The notes below the pieces were generated by a model that was not told where the DNA came from, ran no database searches, and saw nothing but the letters and a program-made list of their open reading frames with translations. Both the position numbers and the translations under genes were made by a program. Shown here piece by piece: positions 18,908 through 27,483 of a stretch of 64,000 bases of DNA (positions within the stretch are counted from its first letter, which is position 1; each line of letters starts with the position of its first letter). Origin of the DNA: an uncultured Saprospiraceae bacterium (GTDB lineage: Bacteria; Bacteroidota; Bacteroidia; Chitinophagales; Saprospiraceae); contig CALEYL010000011.1 in the NCBI GenBank assembly GCA_937926205.1, positions 248,001 through 312,000 on the forward strand, in the 5' to 3' direction.

Positions 18908-19498
18908 TTAAATCCTTCGGTCGGGGAAAAAATCTTCCAGTTTTGTGCGCAAATTGGCTTTACCGCGCTGCAGCAGCGACTCCACTGCTTTGAGCGACAG
19001 TTGCATCACATCTGCTACTTCCTGGCGCGGCAATCCCTCCACGAAACTCAAAATGAAGGCCGTTTTTTGTTGAGCAGGCAGCGACTCCAGCGCCTGAAAC
19101 AGGATGCGGGCATTTTCTTTTTGTTCAAGCAGCACCCCGGGATGGTCGAAATGGGGCAAATCCAAAGCCGGTTCCTGTTCGTCACGCCCAAAAAAACGGA
19201 CGATTAATCCTGACCGCTTTTGCCGCTTGCGGTAGTTCAGGCGATCCAGCGACTGGTTTACCGTGATGCGGTATATCCAGGTGCTGACAGCGGATTTTTG
19301 CTCAAAACGGGCTGCCGACTGGAAAATTTTTACAAAAACATCCTGCGTTATTTCTTCGGCATCGGTCGTATTTTGCAGGTAGCTGAGCGCGGTGTTGTAT
19401 ACCTGCGTTTTAAACAAGGCGTATAACTCAGCAAGAGCGGGTTCACTTCCTTCTGAAATTCTGATGAGCAGGTCCTCGTGTAATCCGGGTTTTTTCAT
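18908..19498 (-). CDS. ECF RNA polymerase sigma factor
   Basis: A 196-residue sigma-70 family protein. Region 2 is LAELYALFKTQVYNTALSYLQ with TTDAEEITQDVFVKIFQ (about 17-57), the WIYRITVNQSLDRLNYRKR promoter-melting segment follows, and region 4 is LPAQQKTAFILSFVEGLPRQEVADVMQLSLKAVESLLQRGK (about 140-180). It heads a three-gene minus-strand operon with a small membrane protein and a Spy/CpxP-like protein, a typical envelope-stress unit. The upstream gap to 19.6 kb holds no other gene. Confidence 0.92.
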   Translation of the reverse strand: MKKPGLHEDLLIRISEGSEPALAELYALFKTQVYNTALSYLQNTTDAEEITQDVFVKIFQSAARFEQKSAVSTWIYRITVNQSLDRLNYRKRQKRSGLIVRFFGRDEQEPALDLPHFDHPGVLLEQKENARILFQALESLPAQQKTAFILSFVEGLPRQEVADVMQLSLKAVESLLQRGKANLRTKLEDFFPDRRI

Positions 19499-19627
19499 GT
19501 TGCTGGGTGCGCGGGCTTTATGGCAGTGTATAACTTTTAACTGTCAGCCGGTCGGTAAAGATAGACACGAGCATAAAGGAATCGATACTTCGTAGACTCG
19601 AAACTTTGTCTAAGGTTGAATCTTTCC

Positions 19628-19703
19628 CTCACACCGATCTGCTATAAACCTGCCCGCCTGGCTGCTTGCGCCAATACCGCGCATCGAAGGCAAGGCCAAT
19701 GTT
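19628..19703 (-). pseudogene. Duplicated 3' end of hemN
   Basis: This 76 nt segment matches the last 25 codons of the intact hemN at 20606-20681 at 71 of 76 positions, in the same orientation and including the stop codon. It is a displaced copy of the gene end left on the far side of the two-gene HNH module at 19781-20588. It has no start and is not a gene in itself. Confidence 0.85.
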
Positions 19704-19754
19704 TAAAAAACAACTTCCAGTATCTCAAATCGAGCAATTTTACTCAATAAACCG

Positions 19755-19762
19755 TATTTTTG
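19755..19762 (+). promoter_or_regulatory. Promoter of the HNH module
   Basis: TATTTTTG fits TAnnTTTG and ends 18 nt before the ATG at 19781. This placement argues for that start over the in-frame TTG at 19760, which lies inside the box. Confidence 0.5.
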
Positions 19763-19780
19763 TATGCTAAAGATTTAAAG

Positions 19781-20182
19781 ATGCAAACCCATTCCAGTTT
19801 GGCCGATTTAATCGAAAATGTTGCTGACCTCGATAATCAGACTTTTCAAAGCTTTTTGACGGATGTTTACCGCAGACGAGCAAAGCAACGAACACCGGCT
19901 ATACAGCAGGATGAAGCTGATTTGCTTGAAAAAATAAGCATGGGTTTCCCTATAGAAAAATGGGAGAGACTTAATTTTCTGGATTCCAAATTAGAAAATT
20001 CGACGCTTTCAGACGAAGAACATGAAGAATTAATGGCTTTGAATGAAGCCAATGAAGCGTATATGATGAGCCGCCTCAAATTATTGGGCCAATTAGCCGA
20101 ATTACGAAAGACTACACTCAGGGAAGTTATGAAGCAACTTGGAATCCGCCACGAAAGCGATGTCAAAAACGAAAATTCCTAA
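19781..20182 (+). CDS. Uncharacterised partner of the HNH nuclease
   Basis: A 133-residue, strongly helical and acidic protein (MQTHSSLADLIENV start). Its middle, EKWERLNFLDSKLENSTLSDEEHEEL, and its end, LAELRKTTLREVMKQLG, look like amphipathic helices. No enzymatic motif is seen. It overlaps the HNH nuclease gene by 23 nt, so the two are almost certainly translated together. Paired helical-protein/HNH genes occur in other bacteria, but I do not know a confirmed function; a toxin-antitoxin or defence role are possibilities. The pair is bracketed by duplicated hemN 3' ends, a sign of insertion as a unit. Confidence 0.7.
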   Translation: MQTHSSLADLIENVADLDNQTFQSFLTDVYRRRAKQRTPAIQQDEADLLEKISMGFPIEKWERLNFLDSKLENSTLSDEEHEELMALNEANEAYMMSRLKLLGQLAELRKTTLREVMKQLGIRHESDVKNENS

Positions 20183-20588
20183 AAGCGTCCGAGCTTTTGT
20201 TGCGAAACGGGCCAAATGGCGCTGTGAATATTGCCTTAGTCAGGAACGTTTTGCTCCTCAGCCTTTTACGATTGACCATTTTGTTCCCACAAGCAAAGGC
20301 GGAGATGACGGCATTGAAAACCTCGTAATTGCCTGCCAGGGCTGTAATGGTGCAAAATCAGACAAGACAGGTATGACAGATCCGGTTTCCAGAGAATTTA
20401 TACCATTTTTTAACCCACGCACTCAAGTTTGGGGAGAACATTTTGGTTGGAACGAAGATTATTCCCATATCATAGCACTTACGGCAACAGGCCGTGTTAC
20501 GGTGCTTGCTTTAGGATTGAATCGCCAAATTTTACTCGAATTAAGGGCTTTCCTTTATCGTATGGGCGAGCACCCTCCCTCTGATTAA
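20160..20588 (+). CDS. HNH endonuclease
   Basis: A 142-residue nuclease. The zinc-binding and catalytic layout is C22xxC25 (WRCEYC), D39-H40 (FTIDHFVPTSKGG), N54 (IENLVIACQGCN) and C59xxC62, the classical HNH fold. A C-terminal extension of about 70 residues (VSREFIPFFNPRTQVWGEHF onward) is common in stand-alone HNH proteins of cyanobacteria and Bacteroidota. The ATG at 20160 is chosen because it gives MSKTKIPKSVRAF with typical basic N-terminus and a translationally coupled overlap with the gene before. It could act as a homing-type or defence nuclease; the target is unknown. Confidence 0.88.
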   Translation: MSKTKIPKSVRAFVAKRAKWRCEYCLSQERFAPQPFTIDHFVPTSKGGDDGIENLVIACQGCNGAKSDKTGMTDPVSREFIPFFNPRTQVWGEHFGWNEDYSHIIALTATGRVTVLALGLNRQILLELRAFLYRMGEHPPSD

Positions 20589-20606
20589 TCAAGTAGAATA
20601 AGGCTC

Positions 20607-21944
20607 TCACACCGATCTGCTAAAAACCTGCCCGCTTGGCTGCTTGCGCCAATACCGGGCATCGAAGGCAAGGCAGATGTTGCGCAAAAAGCCTTTGCCT
20701 GCTTCTGTCACCCGGACCCCGGTAGGCCCGATTTCAACAAGGCCATCGGCCCGCGGTTCGGCAAGCCTGGCCAAAACCACGGCAACCGGATCATCCGGCA
20801 TCCAGGTTGTCTGGTAGCGACACATCAGATTCAGGATGTGCTGTCGGATGTTTCGGTCCTCTTCTGTTAAAAAATGGCCGCGCAAGAGGGGTAAATGGCC
20901 CGCTGCTACTTCGTTTTGGTATTCGGCTACTGTTTTCACATTTTGCGCAAAAGCGCCAAACGTATCGCTGATCGCGGAAACACCCAGTCCGATGGTCAGC
21001 GGGGTAAAGACCGGGGTATAACCCATAAAATTCCGATGCAGCGCGCCCGACTGGGCAGATTGAAAAAGGGCGTCATTTTCGAGGGAAAAATGGTCCATGC
21101 CAACGTCGTGGTAGCCCAGGTTTTCCAGCAGGTTTTTGCCGGTTTCGTACAAGGCTCTTTTGGTAACAGCATCGGGTAGGTCGTTTTCATCATAGGCGCG
21201 CTGGCCGTTTTTTAGCCAGGGTACGTGGGCATAACTGTAAAAAGCGATGCGGTTGGGCATCAATTCCCTGACCAATTCTATGGTTTTTACAATGTGCTGT
21301 TGGTTTTGAAGCGGCAAGCCATAAACGAGGTCAAAATTGACCGATTCGTAGCCAATTTCACGGGCTGTTTGGGTGACAAAGCGCACTTCATCTGTTGTTT
21401 GGAATCGGTTGATGACGTGTAAAATCTGCTCATCCACATCCTGAACGCCAATGCTGACGCGCCGAAAACCCAAATCGTATAAAACAGCTAAATGCTCGCG
21501 TGACGTGCTGGCCGGGTGGGCTTCAAAGCTGAACTCGCGATCCGGGGCCATGTCTACTGTCGCAAAAATAGTCTCCAGCAATTGCCGCAGATTTTCCGGC
21601 TGAAAAAACGTAGGCGTTCCCCCGCCCAGATGCAGTTCGCTCAAAACAGGGCGGCCCGGAAGTTGTTCAAGGTATAATTTCCATTCCGCCAGCACTGCCT
21701 GAATGTAAGGATATTCCACGGCGTGGTTGCGGGTGATGTGTTTGTTGCAGCCGCAATAGGTGCAGAGTTTTTCGCAAAAAGGGAGGTGGATGTAAAGACT
21801 CATCCGTTTGTCCCGTTCAAAAGCCCCGATCACGTGGCCCATCCATTCTGCTTCTGAAAGCTGGTCTGCTTCCCAATACGGCACGGTTGGGTAACTGGTG
21901 TAGCGCGGAGCAGGGATGTCGTATTTTTCTAGCAGATTTGACAT
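20607..21944 (-). CDS. hemN: Oxygen-independent coproporphyrinogen III oxidase
   Basis: A 445-residue radical-SAM enzyme that decarboxylates coproporphyrinogen III to protoporphyrinogen IX without oxygen. The iron-sulfur cluster motif is C57xxxC61xxCxC (YIHLPFCEKLCTYCGCNK), preceded by the family-typical YIHLPFC. HLGGGTPTFF, EAHPAS and VSIGVQDVD are further radical-SAM coproporphyrinogen oxidase motifs, as is IAFYSYAHVPWLKNGQR, which belongs to true HemN rather than HemW. The last 25 codons are duplicated at 19628-19703. The upstream region is occupied by a partial and a full copy of a small mobile element. Confidence 0.96.
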   Translation of the reverse strand: MSNLLEKYDIPAPRYTSYPTVPYWEADQLSEAEWMGHVIGAFERDKRMSLYIHLPFCEKLCTYCGCNKHITRNHAVEYPYIQAVLAEWKLYLEQLPGRPVLSELHLGGGTPTFFQPENLRQLLETIFATVDMAPDREFSFEAHPASTSREHLAVLYDLGFRRVSIGVQDVDEQILHVINRFQTTDEVRFVTQTAREIGYESVNFDLVYGLPLQNQQHIVKTIELVRELMPNRIAFYSYAHVPWLKNGQRAYDENDLPDAVTKRALYETGKNLLENLGYHDVGMDHFSLENDALFQSAQSGALHRNFMGYTPVFTPLTIGLGVSAISDTFGAFAQNVKTVAEYQNEVAAGHLPLLRGHFLTEEDRNIRQHILNLMCRYQTTWMPDDPVAVVLARLAEPRADGLVEIGPTGVRVTEAGKGFLRNICLAFDARYWRKQPSGQVFSRSV

Positions 21945-21955
21945 GCGTATATTTT

Positions 21956-22025
21956 TTACTTGCGTAAATGATTTTTTTGGGGCTGCCCATAAGGCAGCTG
22001 TCGGACTTTAAAGACTGATACTATT
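21956..22025. mobile_element. Partial copy of the GTGTCTGTC element beside hemN
   Basis: The segment from TTTACTTGCGTAAATGA through GGACTTTAAAGACTGATACTA matches the right half of the full element at 22026-22171 (TTTACTCGCGTAAATGA ... GGACTTTAAAGACAGACACTA) with several changes. It begins 11 nt before the hemN start codon on the transcribed side, so hemN's upstream region is at least partly element-derived. TTTACttgcGTAAA is itself a 5+5 inverted repeat. Confidence 0.6.
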
Positions 22026-22171
22026 TAGTGTCTGTCCATTTAGTGGGTGTCTGATCTTTAGAGTTCGAGGACAAGGCGCGTGAAGGCCCCAAAAATAGAA
22101 GTTTACTCGCGTAAATGACTGTTTTTGGGGCCGAGCGTAACGCAGTAATCGGACTTTAAAGACAGACACTA
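22026..22171. mobile_element. MITE-like element with TA-GTGTCTGTC ends, copy 1
   Basis: A 146 bp non-coding element bounded by TAGTGTCTGTC and GACAGACACTA. Inside, AAGGCCCCAAAAA and TTTTTGGGGCC blocks flank TTTACTCGCGTAAA, so the core can fold. Read as TA + GTGTCTGTC...GACAGACAC + TA it has the form of an element that duplicates a TA target. The terminal TA plus the first G make the TAG stop codon of tnaA on the minus strand; removing the element would leave TAA. It is homologous, in opposite orientation, to the element at 25098-25242. Confidence 0.75.
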
Positions 22172-23545
22172 CCGGGCTTCAAAACGAGCCGTAAAATGCC
22201 GCAAAAACGGCGGTTCATAAGTAATCCGATAGCCCGTTTTTTTGTCGCGGTGCTTCACCAACTCGGCAAAAGTTTCTATGACGTAATCAATGTGGCTTTG
22301 CGTGTATACCCGTCTGGGAATGGCGAGTCTTACCAGGTCCATCGTTGCCGGAATGAGCTGACCTTCGGCGTCGTATTTCCCAAACATCACGGAACCGATT
22401 TCGCAGCACCGGATGCCCCCCAATCGATACAGTTCGCAGACCATCACCTGACCGGGGTATTGATCAAGCGGAATTTCGGGATAGAATGCCCGGGCATCCA
22501 CATAAACTGCGTGGCCACCTGCAGGCCGCATGATGGGGACACCGAGCTCGTGCAGTTTTTCGGCGAGGTAGGCGGTGCTTTTGATGCGGTAATGCAGGTA
22601 ATCCGGCTCAAAAACCTCCTCCAAACCGATGGCAATGGCTTCCATATCGCGCCCTGAAAGTCCGCCGTAAGTCGAGTATCCTTCCGTAATGATGAGCACG
22701 GTACGGCATTGCACGGCCAAATCGAGGTCGCGCAGCGCAAGAAAGCCGCCCATGTTAACCAGCGCATCTTTTTTGGCACTCATGATGCAGCCGTCGGCCA
22801 GGGCGAACATTTGTTGTGCAATTTCGCGGTAAGTGGCGTTTTCAAAGCCTGGCTCGCGGTGTTTGATGAACCACGCGTTTTCGGCAATCCGGCAGGCGTC
22901 GAGGATGAAACGGATCTGGTATTTTTTGCAGATCTCCGCAACTTCCCGGGCATTTTGCATGCTCACAGGTTGACCGCCTCCGCTGTTGTTGGTCACCGTA
23001 AGGATGACAGCAGCAATGTTTTCTGCGCCAAATTGCGCTATTTTTTCAAGCAGTTGCCCGGTATCGAGGTTGCCTTTAAAAGGGTGCAGCAAAGTCGGCT
23101 CGCGGTTTTCAGGAATGGGACAGTCAAGGGCAGTGGCGCCCGAATATTCAATATTGGCCCGTGTGGTGTCAAAGTGCGTGTTGCTGATGAATACTTTATT
23201 CGGTCCGCCGATGCGGCTGTACAGCAAATGTTCTGCTGCCCGTCCCTGGTGGGTTGGCAAAACGTAGGGACAGCCGGTAAGGTCCCGGACGGCATTTTCC
23301 AGGCGCAGCCAACTGGAAGCGCCGGCATAACTTTCATCTCCCCGCATGATGCCCGCCCATTGTTCGTTGCTCATGGCGGAAGTGCCGCTGTCGGTCAACA
23401 AATCAACGATGACCTGATCGGAATGCAGTAAAAAAGGATTGAAATGGGCGTTTTGGAGAAAAATTTCCCGCTCCTGAGGGCTTGTAAGCCGGATTCGCTC
23501 CACGGTTTTGATGCGAAACGGCTCAATGATGGTTTTAAAATTCAT
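22169..23545 (-). CDS. tnaA: Tryptophanase (tryptophan indole-lyase)
   Basis: A 458-residue PLP beta-eliminating lyase that splits L-tryptophan to indole, pyruvate and ammonia. Motifs are PTHQGRAAEHLLYSRIGG, ISNTHFDTTRANIEYSG, NNSGGGQPVSMQNAREV, DACRIAENAWFIKHRE and SAKKDALVNMGG, the last with the Schiff-base lysine. The aspartate in FDTT and the histidine in LRHFTARF are the residues that separate tryptophanase from tyrosine phenol-lyase (Thr and Phe there), so tryptophanase is preferred. The start is the ATG giving MNFKTIIEPFRIK; a 37-codon extension upstream is not family-like. The stop codon TAG is formed by the end of an adjoining mobile element. No tnaB permease is adjacent. Confidence 0.92.
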   Translation of the reverse strand: MNFKTIIEPFRIKTVERIRLTSPQEREIFLQNAHFNPFLLHSDQVIVDLLTDSGTSAMSNEQWAGIMRGDESYAGASSWLRLENAVRDLTGCPYVLPTHQGRAAEHLLYSRIGGPNKVFISNTHFDTTRANIEYSGATALDCPIPENREPTLLHPFKGNLDTGQLLEKIAQFGAENIAAVILTVTNNSGGGQPVSMQNAREVAEICKKYQIRFILDACRIAENAWFIKHREPGFENATYREIAQQMFALADGCIMSAKKDALVNMGGFLALRDLDLAVQCRTVLIITEGYSTYGGLSGRDMEAIAIGLEEVFEPDYLHYRIKSTAYLAEKLHELGVPIMRPAGGHAVYVDARAFYPEIPLDQYPGQVMVCELYRLGGIRCCEIGSVMFGKYDAEGQLIPATMDLVRLAIPRRVYTQSHIDYVIETFAELVKHRDKKTGYRITYEPPFLRHFTARFEAR

Positions 23546-23765
23546 TTGAATAGGAATCAGCCTAAGTGAACGAAATGATCCCCGCAAAGAACGGTTGCTG
23601 AACCGGGTCTGATGATGATGTTCATCAACCACTTTTATGATGCTGGTCAATTCCATCCTGAAAGCAGCAAAACAACCTGTCCGAACTGTACTTTTTTTCT
23701 CCTCTTGATAATCAATGTCAGATAAGTTTTACATTAGGGTCTGGTATGAAAAAATATACCGTACA

Positions 23766-25100
23766 ATGATGACGAAGAAAACGCTTTGGCTGGTTCTCTG
23801 CCTTTTTTGCGCCACAGCTTTGGCAGCCCAATCTGCTGTTTCACCTGATTCCATCAAAACAAAAATGCAGTGGTTTGCCGATGCCAAACTGGGCATTTTC
23901 ATACACACCGGTATTTATGCAGTGAATGGCATTGATGAGTCCTGGAGTTTTTACAACAAAAAAATCAGCCACTCCGACTATATGAAGCAGTTGAAGGGTT
24001 TCTCCATGAGCAACTACGATCCGGCTTTCTGGGCAGCGCTGATTCAGGAAAGCGGCGCCAGATATGCCGTGGTGACAACCAAACACCACGATGGGGTGGC
24101 GTTGTACGACACCCGGCAAAACAACCTCAGCAGCGTGAAGGCCACCCCGGCAAAACGCGATGTGGTGAAACCGTTTTTTGAAGAATTGCGAAAGCGGAAC
24201 ATCAAATGCGGGGCTTATTTTTCGCTGATTGACTGGACACACCCCGATTATCCCGGTTTTACCAGAGACAGCGTCAGGTATCAATTAGAAAGCGATTATG
24301 CCCGATGGAACCAATTCAGGGCCTTTTTTCAGGCGCAAATTATGGAAATTGACACCCGGTTCAAACCCGACCTTTGGTGGTTCGACGGCGATTGGGAACA
24401 CAGCGCCGAACAGTGGGAATCTGAGAAAATACGCCGTCTGATTCTCGCAAACAACCCCAAATCGATCATCAATGGCAGGCTGCAGGGATATGGCGACTAT
24501 CAAACGCCGGAGCAAAATTTCCCGGTTTCGAGGCCAAAATTTAATTGGTGGGAACTGTGTATGACGATTAACAACAATTGGGGCTATCAGCCTGCGGACA
24601 ACAACTGGAAAACGCCTTATGAGATCATTACGATTTTTGTCGATGTCGTTTCCAACGGCGGAAACCTGTTGCTTGATATCGGCCCCAAAGCTGACGGCAC
24701 CATCCCTGATGAACAGGTTCATGTCTTGCGCGAATTGGGGGCCTGGAATAAGAAGAACGGCGAAGCAATTTTCAATACCCTTCCCGGCATCGCGCAGGGG
24801 CATTTTTATGGCCCCACGACCTTGTCGAAAGATTCCACTACTTTGTATCTGTTTCTGGAAGGGAAATTGAATGGCAATATTTTGATAAAGGGCCTGTCGA
24901 ATAAGATTGAAGACATTGAGGTTTTGGGCACAGACACCCATCTTTCCCACAAAGTGGTGGGTAAAATATCCTGGAGTCATGTGCCGGGACTGGTTTATAT
25001 TGAAGTCCCGGAACAGCCTCAGGATCCCTATGTGACGGTGTTGAAAGTGAAGTTGGATGGGCCGGTTCGTCTGTATGCCGGGCACGGTGGGTTTAATTAG
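23766..25100 (+). CDS. Alpha-L-fucosidase, GH29
   Basis: A 444-residue secreted glycosidase with signal peptide (MMTKKTLWLVLCLFCATALAAQS). GH29 features are MQWFADAKLGIFIHTGIYAV, YAVVTTKHHDGVALYD, CGAYFSLIDWTHPDY and PDLWWFDGDWE, the last holding the nucleophile aspartate. It releases L-fucose from glycans in the periplasm or outside. It opens the plus-strand fucose cluster and is followed by the permease. The tandem ATG at 23766/23769 is used because the upstream in-frame ATG adds 17 residues before the signal peptide. Its stop codon TAG coincides with the first bases of a mobile element. No C-terminal carbohydrate-binding domain is present, unlike the GH29 at 46.7 kb. Confidence 0.93.
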   Translation: MMTKKTLWLVLCLFCATALAAQSAVSPDSIKTKMQWFADAKLGIFIHTGIYAVNGIDESWSFYNKKISHSDYMKQLKGFSMSNYDPAFWAALIQESGARYAVVTTKHHDGVALYDTRQNNLSSVKATPAKRDVVKPFFEELRKRNIKCGAYFSLIDWTHPDYPGFTRDSVRYQLESDYARWNQFRAFFQAQIMEIDTRFKPDLWWFDGDWEHSAEQWESEKIRRLILANNPKSIINGRLQGYGDYQTPEQNFPVSRPKFNWWELCMTINNNWGYQPADNNWKTPYEIITIFVDVVSNGGNLLLDIGPKADGTIPDEQVHVLRELGAWNKKNGEAIFNTLPGIAQGHFYGPTTLSKDSTTLYLFLEGKLNGNILIKGLSNKIEDIEVLGTDTHLSHKVVGKISWSHVPGLVYIEVPEQPQDPYVTVLKVKLDGPVRLYAGHGGFN

Positions 25101-25242
25101 TGTCTGTCTTTAAGATCCGATAGCTGCGTTATGCTCGGCCCCAAAATTGGTCATTCGTTTCGACTCCGCTCAACGGCCGTTGAGCGGAGTCGAAACATGG
25201 GCCTTCACAAGCCTTGCTCTCGAACCTTAAAGACAGACACTA
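25098..25242. mobile_element. MITE-like element with TA-GTGTCTGTC ends, copy 2
   Basis: A 145 bp non-coding element bounded by TAGTGTCTGTC and GACAGACACTA, homologous in reverse orientation to copy 1 (shared blocks GCGTTATGCTCGGCCCC and GTTCGAG/CTCGAAC). Its centre holds a perfect 40-bp palindrome at 25157-25196 that is absent from copy 1. The left TA is in the stop codon of the fucosidase gene; the right TA is followed by A, so excision would restore TAA. A further fragment of the same family (GCTGCGTTATGCTCGGCTCC) lies at 25278-25297. Confidence 0.75.
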
Positions 25243-25328
25243 AACTCAAACAAAGCCAGGTTTGTGGCTAAGTGTCCGCTGCGTTATGCTCGGCTCCAAT
25301 TCATAAACTGAATTAAATCCTGACCAAT

Positions 25329-26609
25329 ATGGCATTGTCTTCAGTAGAAAAAGCAACCGCAGGTTCAGCAGCAGATGCGCCAAAAAAGGCGGTGTTTGCT
25401 TTGGTGCTCATCATCAGCCTGTTCTTTTTGTGGGCCATAACCTCCAATCTGTTGCCCGTTTTGATTCCACACCTGAAAAAGGCAACGGGCGTCAACACCC
25501 TTCAGGCCTCTTTAGTCGATTCTGCTTATTGGGTGGCTTATTTCCTGCTGGCCATTCCGGCAGGTATGATGATGAAGCGCATTGGGTACAAAACCACCAT
25601 CATTACGGGCTTATTGCTTGCAGCGGCGGGGGCCTTTCTGTTTCCCCTTGCCGCCGATTTGAGGTCTTTTGGCTTTTTCCTGTTTGCCCTGTTTGTCGTT
25701 GCCAGTGGCATGACTTTTTTGGAAACCTCCGCGAATCCATACATCCGTGAATTTGGTTCCGCTGATTCTTATTCACAGCGCCTGAATTTTGCACAGGCAT
25801 TTAATGGATTGGGGGCTGTGGTGGCGACCAATTTACTGAACCGATTGATCTTATCGGATGGCCTTGTAAAAAAAGACGAAGAACTGCTGCTGCTCTCTGC
25901 GGCTGAAAAAGACGTGTATTATTCCAACCTTTTTGGCAGCGTAAAAATCCCCTACATGATCATTGGCGCGACTTTAGTGGTATTTGCCCTGTTGTTTGTT
26001 TTTACAAAACTATCGGATGGCCAGAAAAAGGAACAGAAAAAAATCCGGTTTTTCAACCCGCTGAAATTTCCACAATTGAGCCGCAGCATGGCTGCCCAGT
26101 TTTTTTACGTTGGTGCGCAGGTTTGCCTGTCCAGTTTTTTTATTCTTTATGCAGAAAAAAGTGCCGGACTGTCTCTGAACCGCGCCAATACTTTCCTGGG
26201 TTTGTTGCTGATTTGTTTTATGCTCGGGCGCTATGCCGGTGCTTTTCTGATGAAAAAGTACCCGCCGGCAGCCTTACTGACCTGGTTTGCATCGGCCAGC
26301 GTTTTCCTGTCGCTCATCATTGTTTTTGTGGGTGGGATGCCCGGCGTAATCGCATTTCTGGGGGTAGAGTTTTTTATGTCAATTATGTATCCGACTATTT
26401 TTTCATTAGGCATCAGCAAGATGGGAGAAAAAACGGAAATTGCCGCTGCTTATTTGGTGATGATGATTGTGGGTGGCGCGTTTTTGCCTCCCTTGCTGGG
26501 GCTGATAGCAGATAAATCCGGCATCCAGCTGGCTTATGTGGTGCCGCTTGTCTGCTTCATCATTATTGTCCTTTACGCACGAAAAGAACGTCAGATAGCT
26601 ATTGCTTAA
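25329..26609 (+). CDS. fucP: L-fucose permease, FucP-type major facilitator
   Basis: A 426-residue inner-membrane transporter with about 12 transmembrane helices. FALVLIISLFFLWAITSNLL near the N-terminus, the ETSANPYI motif at about 136-143, and RLNFAQAFNGLGAV are hallmarks of the FucP/GlcP-type sugar:proton symporter family. It would bring in fucose released by the GH29 enzymes. It sits between the secreted fucosidase and the intracellular catabolic genes on the same strand. A close relative carrying another hexose cannot be excluded from sequence alone, but the setting fits fucose. Confidence 0.9.
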   Translation: MALSSVEKATAGSAADAPKKAVFALVLIISLFFLWAITSNLLPVLIPHLKKATGVNTLQASLVDSAYWVAYFLLAIPAGMMMKRIGYKTTIITGLLLAAAGAFLFPLAADLRSFGFFLFALFVVASGMTFLETSANPYIREFGSADSYSQRLNFAQAFNGLGAVVATNLLNRLILSDGLVKKDEELLLLSAAEKDVYYSNLFGSVKIPYMIIGATLVVFALLFVFTKLSDGQKKEQKKIRFFNPLKFPQLSRSMAAQFFYVGAQVCLSSFFILYAEKSAGLSLNRANTFLGLLLICFMLGRYAGAFLMKKYPPAALLTWFASASVFLSLIIVFVGGMPGVIAFLGVEFFMSIMYPTIFSLGISKMGEKTEIAAAYLVMMIVGGAFLPPLLGLIADKSGIQLAYVVPLVCFIIIVLYARKERQIAIA

Positions 26610-26627
26610 TTCGATAAACGGATTGCC

Positions 26628-27392
26628 ATGTTTTCATTACAAAACAAAAAGGCCCTGGTAACGGGCGGCGGCAGCGGCATTGGCAAAGCCATTGCCATGC
26701 TGTTTGCAAAACAAGGCGCCATGGTCCATGTGCTCGAACTGGTCGAAGCGAGCGCTCTGGAAGTGGTTGAAACGATCCGGGCCAATGGGGGAGAGGCTTT
26801 TGCCCATGTTTGCAATGTAGCCGATCAGCAGGAAGTGTTGGCGACTTTTGAAAAAATCGGTCCGTTCGACATCCTCGTAAACAATGCCGGGATCGCGCAC
26901 ATCGGCAAAGCAGACACCACCGCGGAACAGGATTTTGATCGTATCATGGCTGTCAATGTAAAAGGCGTTTACAATTGCCTGTACGCAGCCATTCCCCAGT
27001 TGCGCCTTTCGGGCGGCGGCGTCATTTTGAACATGGCTTCTGTTTCTGCCCTGGTGGGCATACCGGAGCGTTTTGCCTATTCCACGGCAAAAGGCGCCGT
27101 GATGGCCATGACATTATCGGTTGCCAAAGATTATCTTAGCGAAAATATTCGCTGTAATTCCATTTCGCCGGCGCGGGTACATACGCCGTTTGTAGATGGT
27201 TTTATTGCCAAAAATTACCCGGGGCGGGAAGTAGAAATGTTCGAAAAACTATCCAAAACCCAGCCCATTGGGCGCATGGCGAGCCCGGAAGAAGTTGCGG
27301 CCCTCGCACTGTACCTCTGCAGCGATGAGGCCGGGTTTATTACGGGTTGTGATTATCCGATTGATGGTGGGTTTACGAGGTTGAATAACTAG
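26628..27392 (+). CDS. SDR dehydrogenase, probable 2-keto-3-deoxy-L-fuconate dehydrogenase
   Basis: A 254-residue classical short-chain dehydrogenase: VTGGGSGIGKAIAMLFAK for NAD binding, LVNNAGIAH, the catalytic serine in NMASVSALVG and YSTAK, and a C-terminal CDYPIDGGFTR. The product of the neighbouring gene is a fumarylacetoacetate-hydrolase-type enzyme, and in the non-phosphorylating fucose route an SDR oxidises 2-keto-3-deoxy-L-fuconate to the diketo acid that such a hydrolase cleaves. The assignment of substrate is by context. It starts 18 nt after fucP. Its stop codon TAG is formed by the end of a mobile element, with TAA predicted before insertion. Confidence 0.82.
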   Translation: MFSLQNKKALVTGGGSGIGKAIAMLFAKQGAMVHVLELVEASALEVVETIRANGGEAFAHVCNVADQQEVLATFEKIGPFDILVNNAGIAHIGKADTTAEQDFDRIMAVNVKGVYNCLYAAIPQLRLSGGGVILNMASVSALVGIPERFAYSTAKGAVMAMTLSVAKDYLSENIRCNSISPARVHTPFVDGFIAKNYPGREVEMFEKLSKTQPIGRMASPEEVAALALYLCSDEAGFITGCDYPIDGGFTRLNN

Positions 27393-27483
27393 TGTCTGTC
27401 TTTAACTACCTCTACTGGCGAGCATTGGCTATGCATATCGCATTTTTGGATGCCGGTCCCAGCAGGGTTGTCATTCCCGCGGG

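Noticed and set aside
22169..23545. Tyrosine phenol-lyase as an alternative identity
   Set aside because: The Asp of FDTT and His of LRHFTARF are the tryptophanase-type residues.
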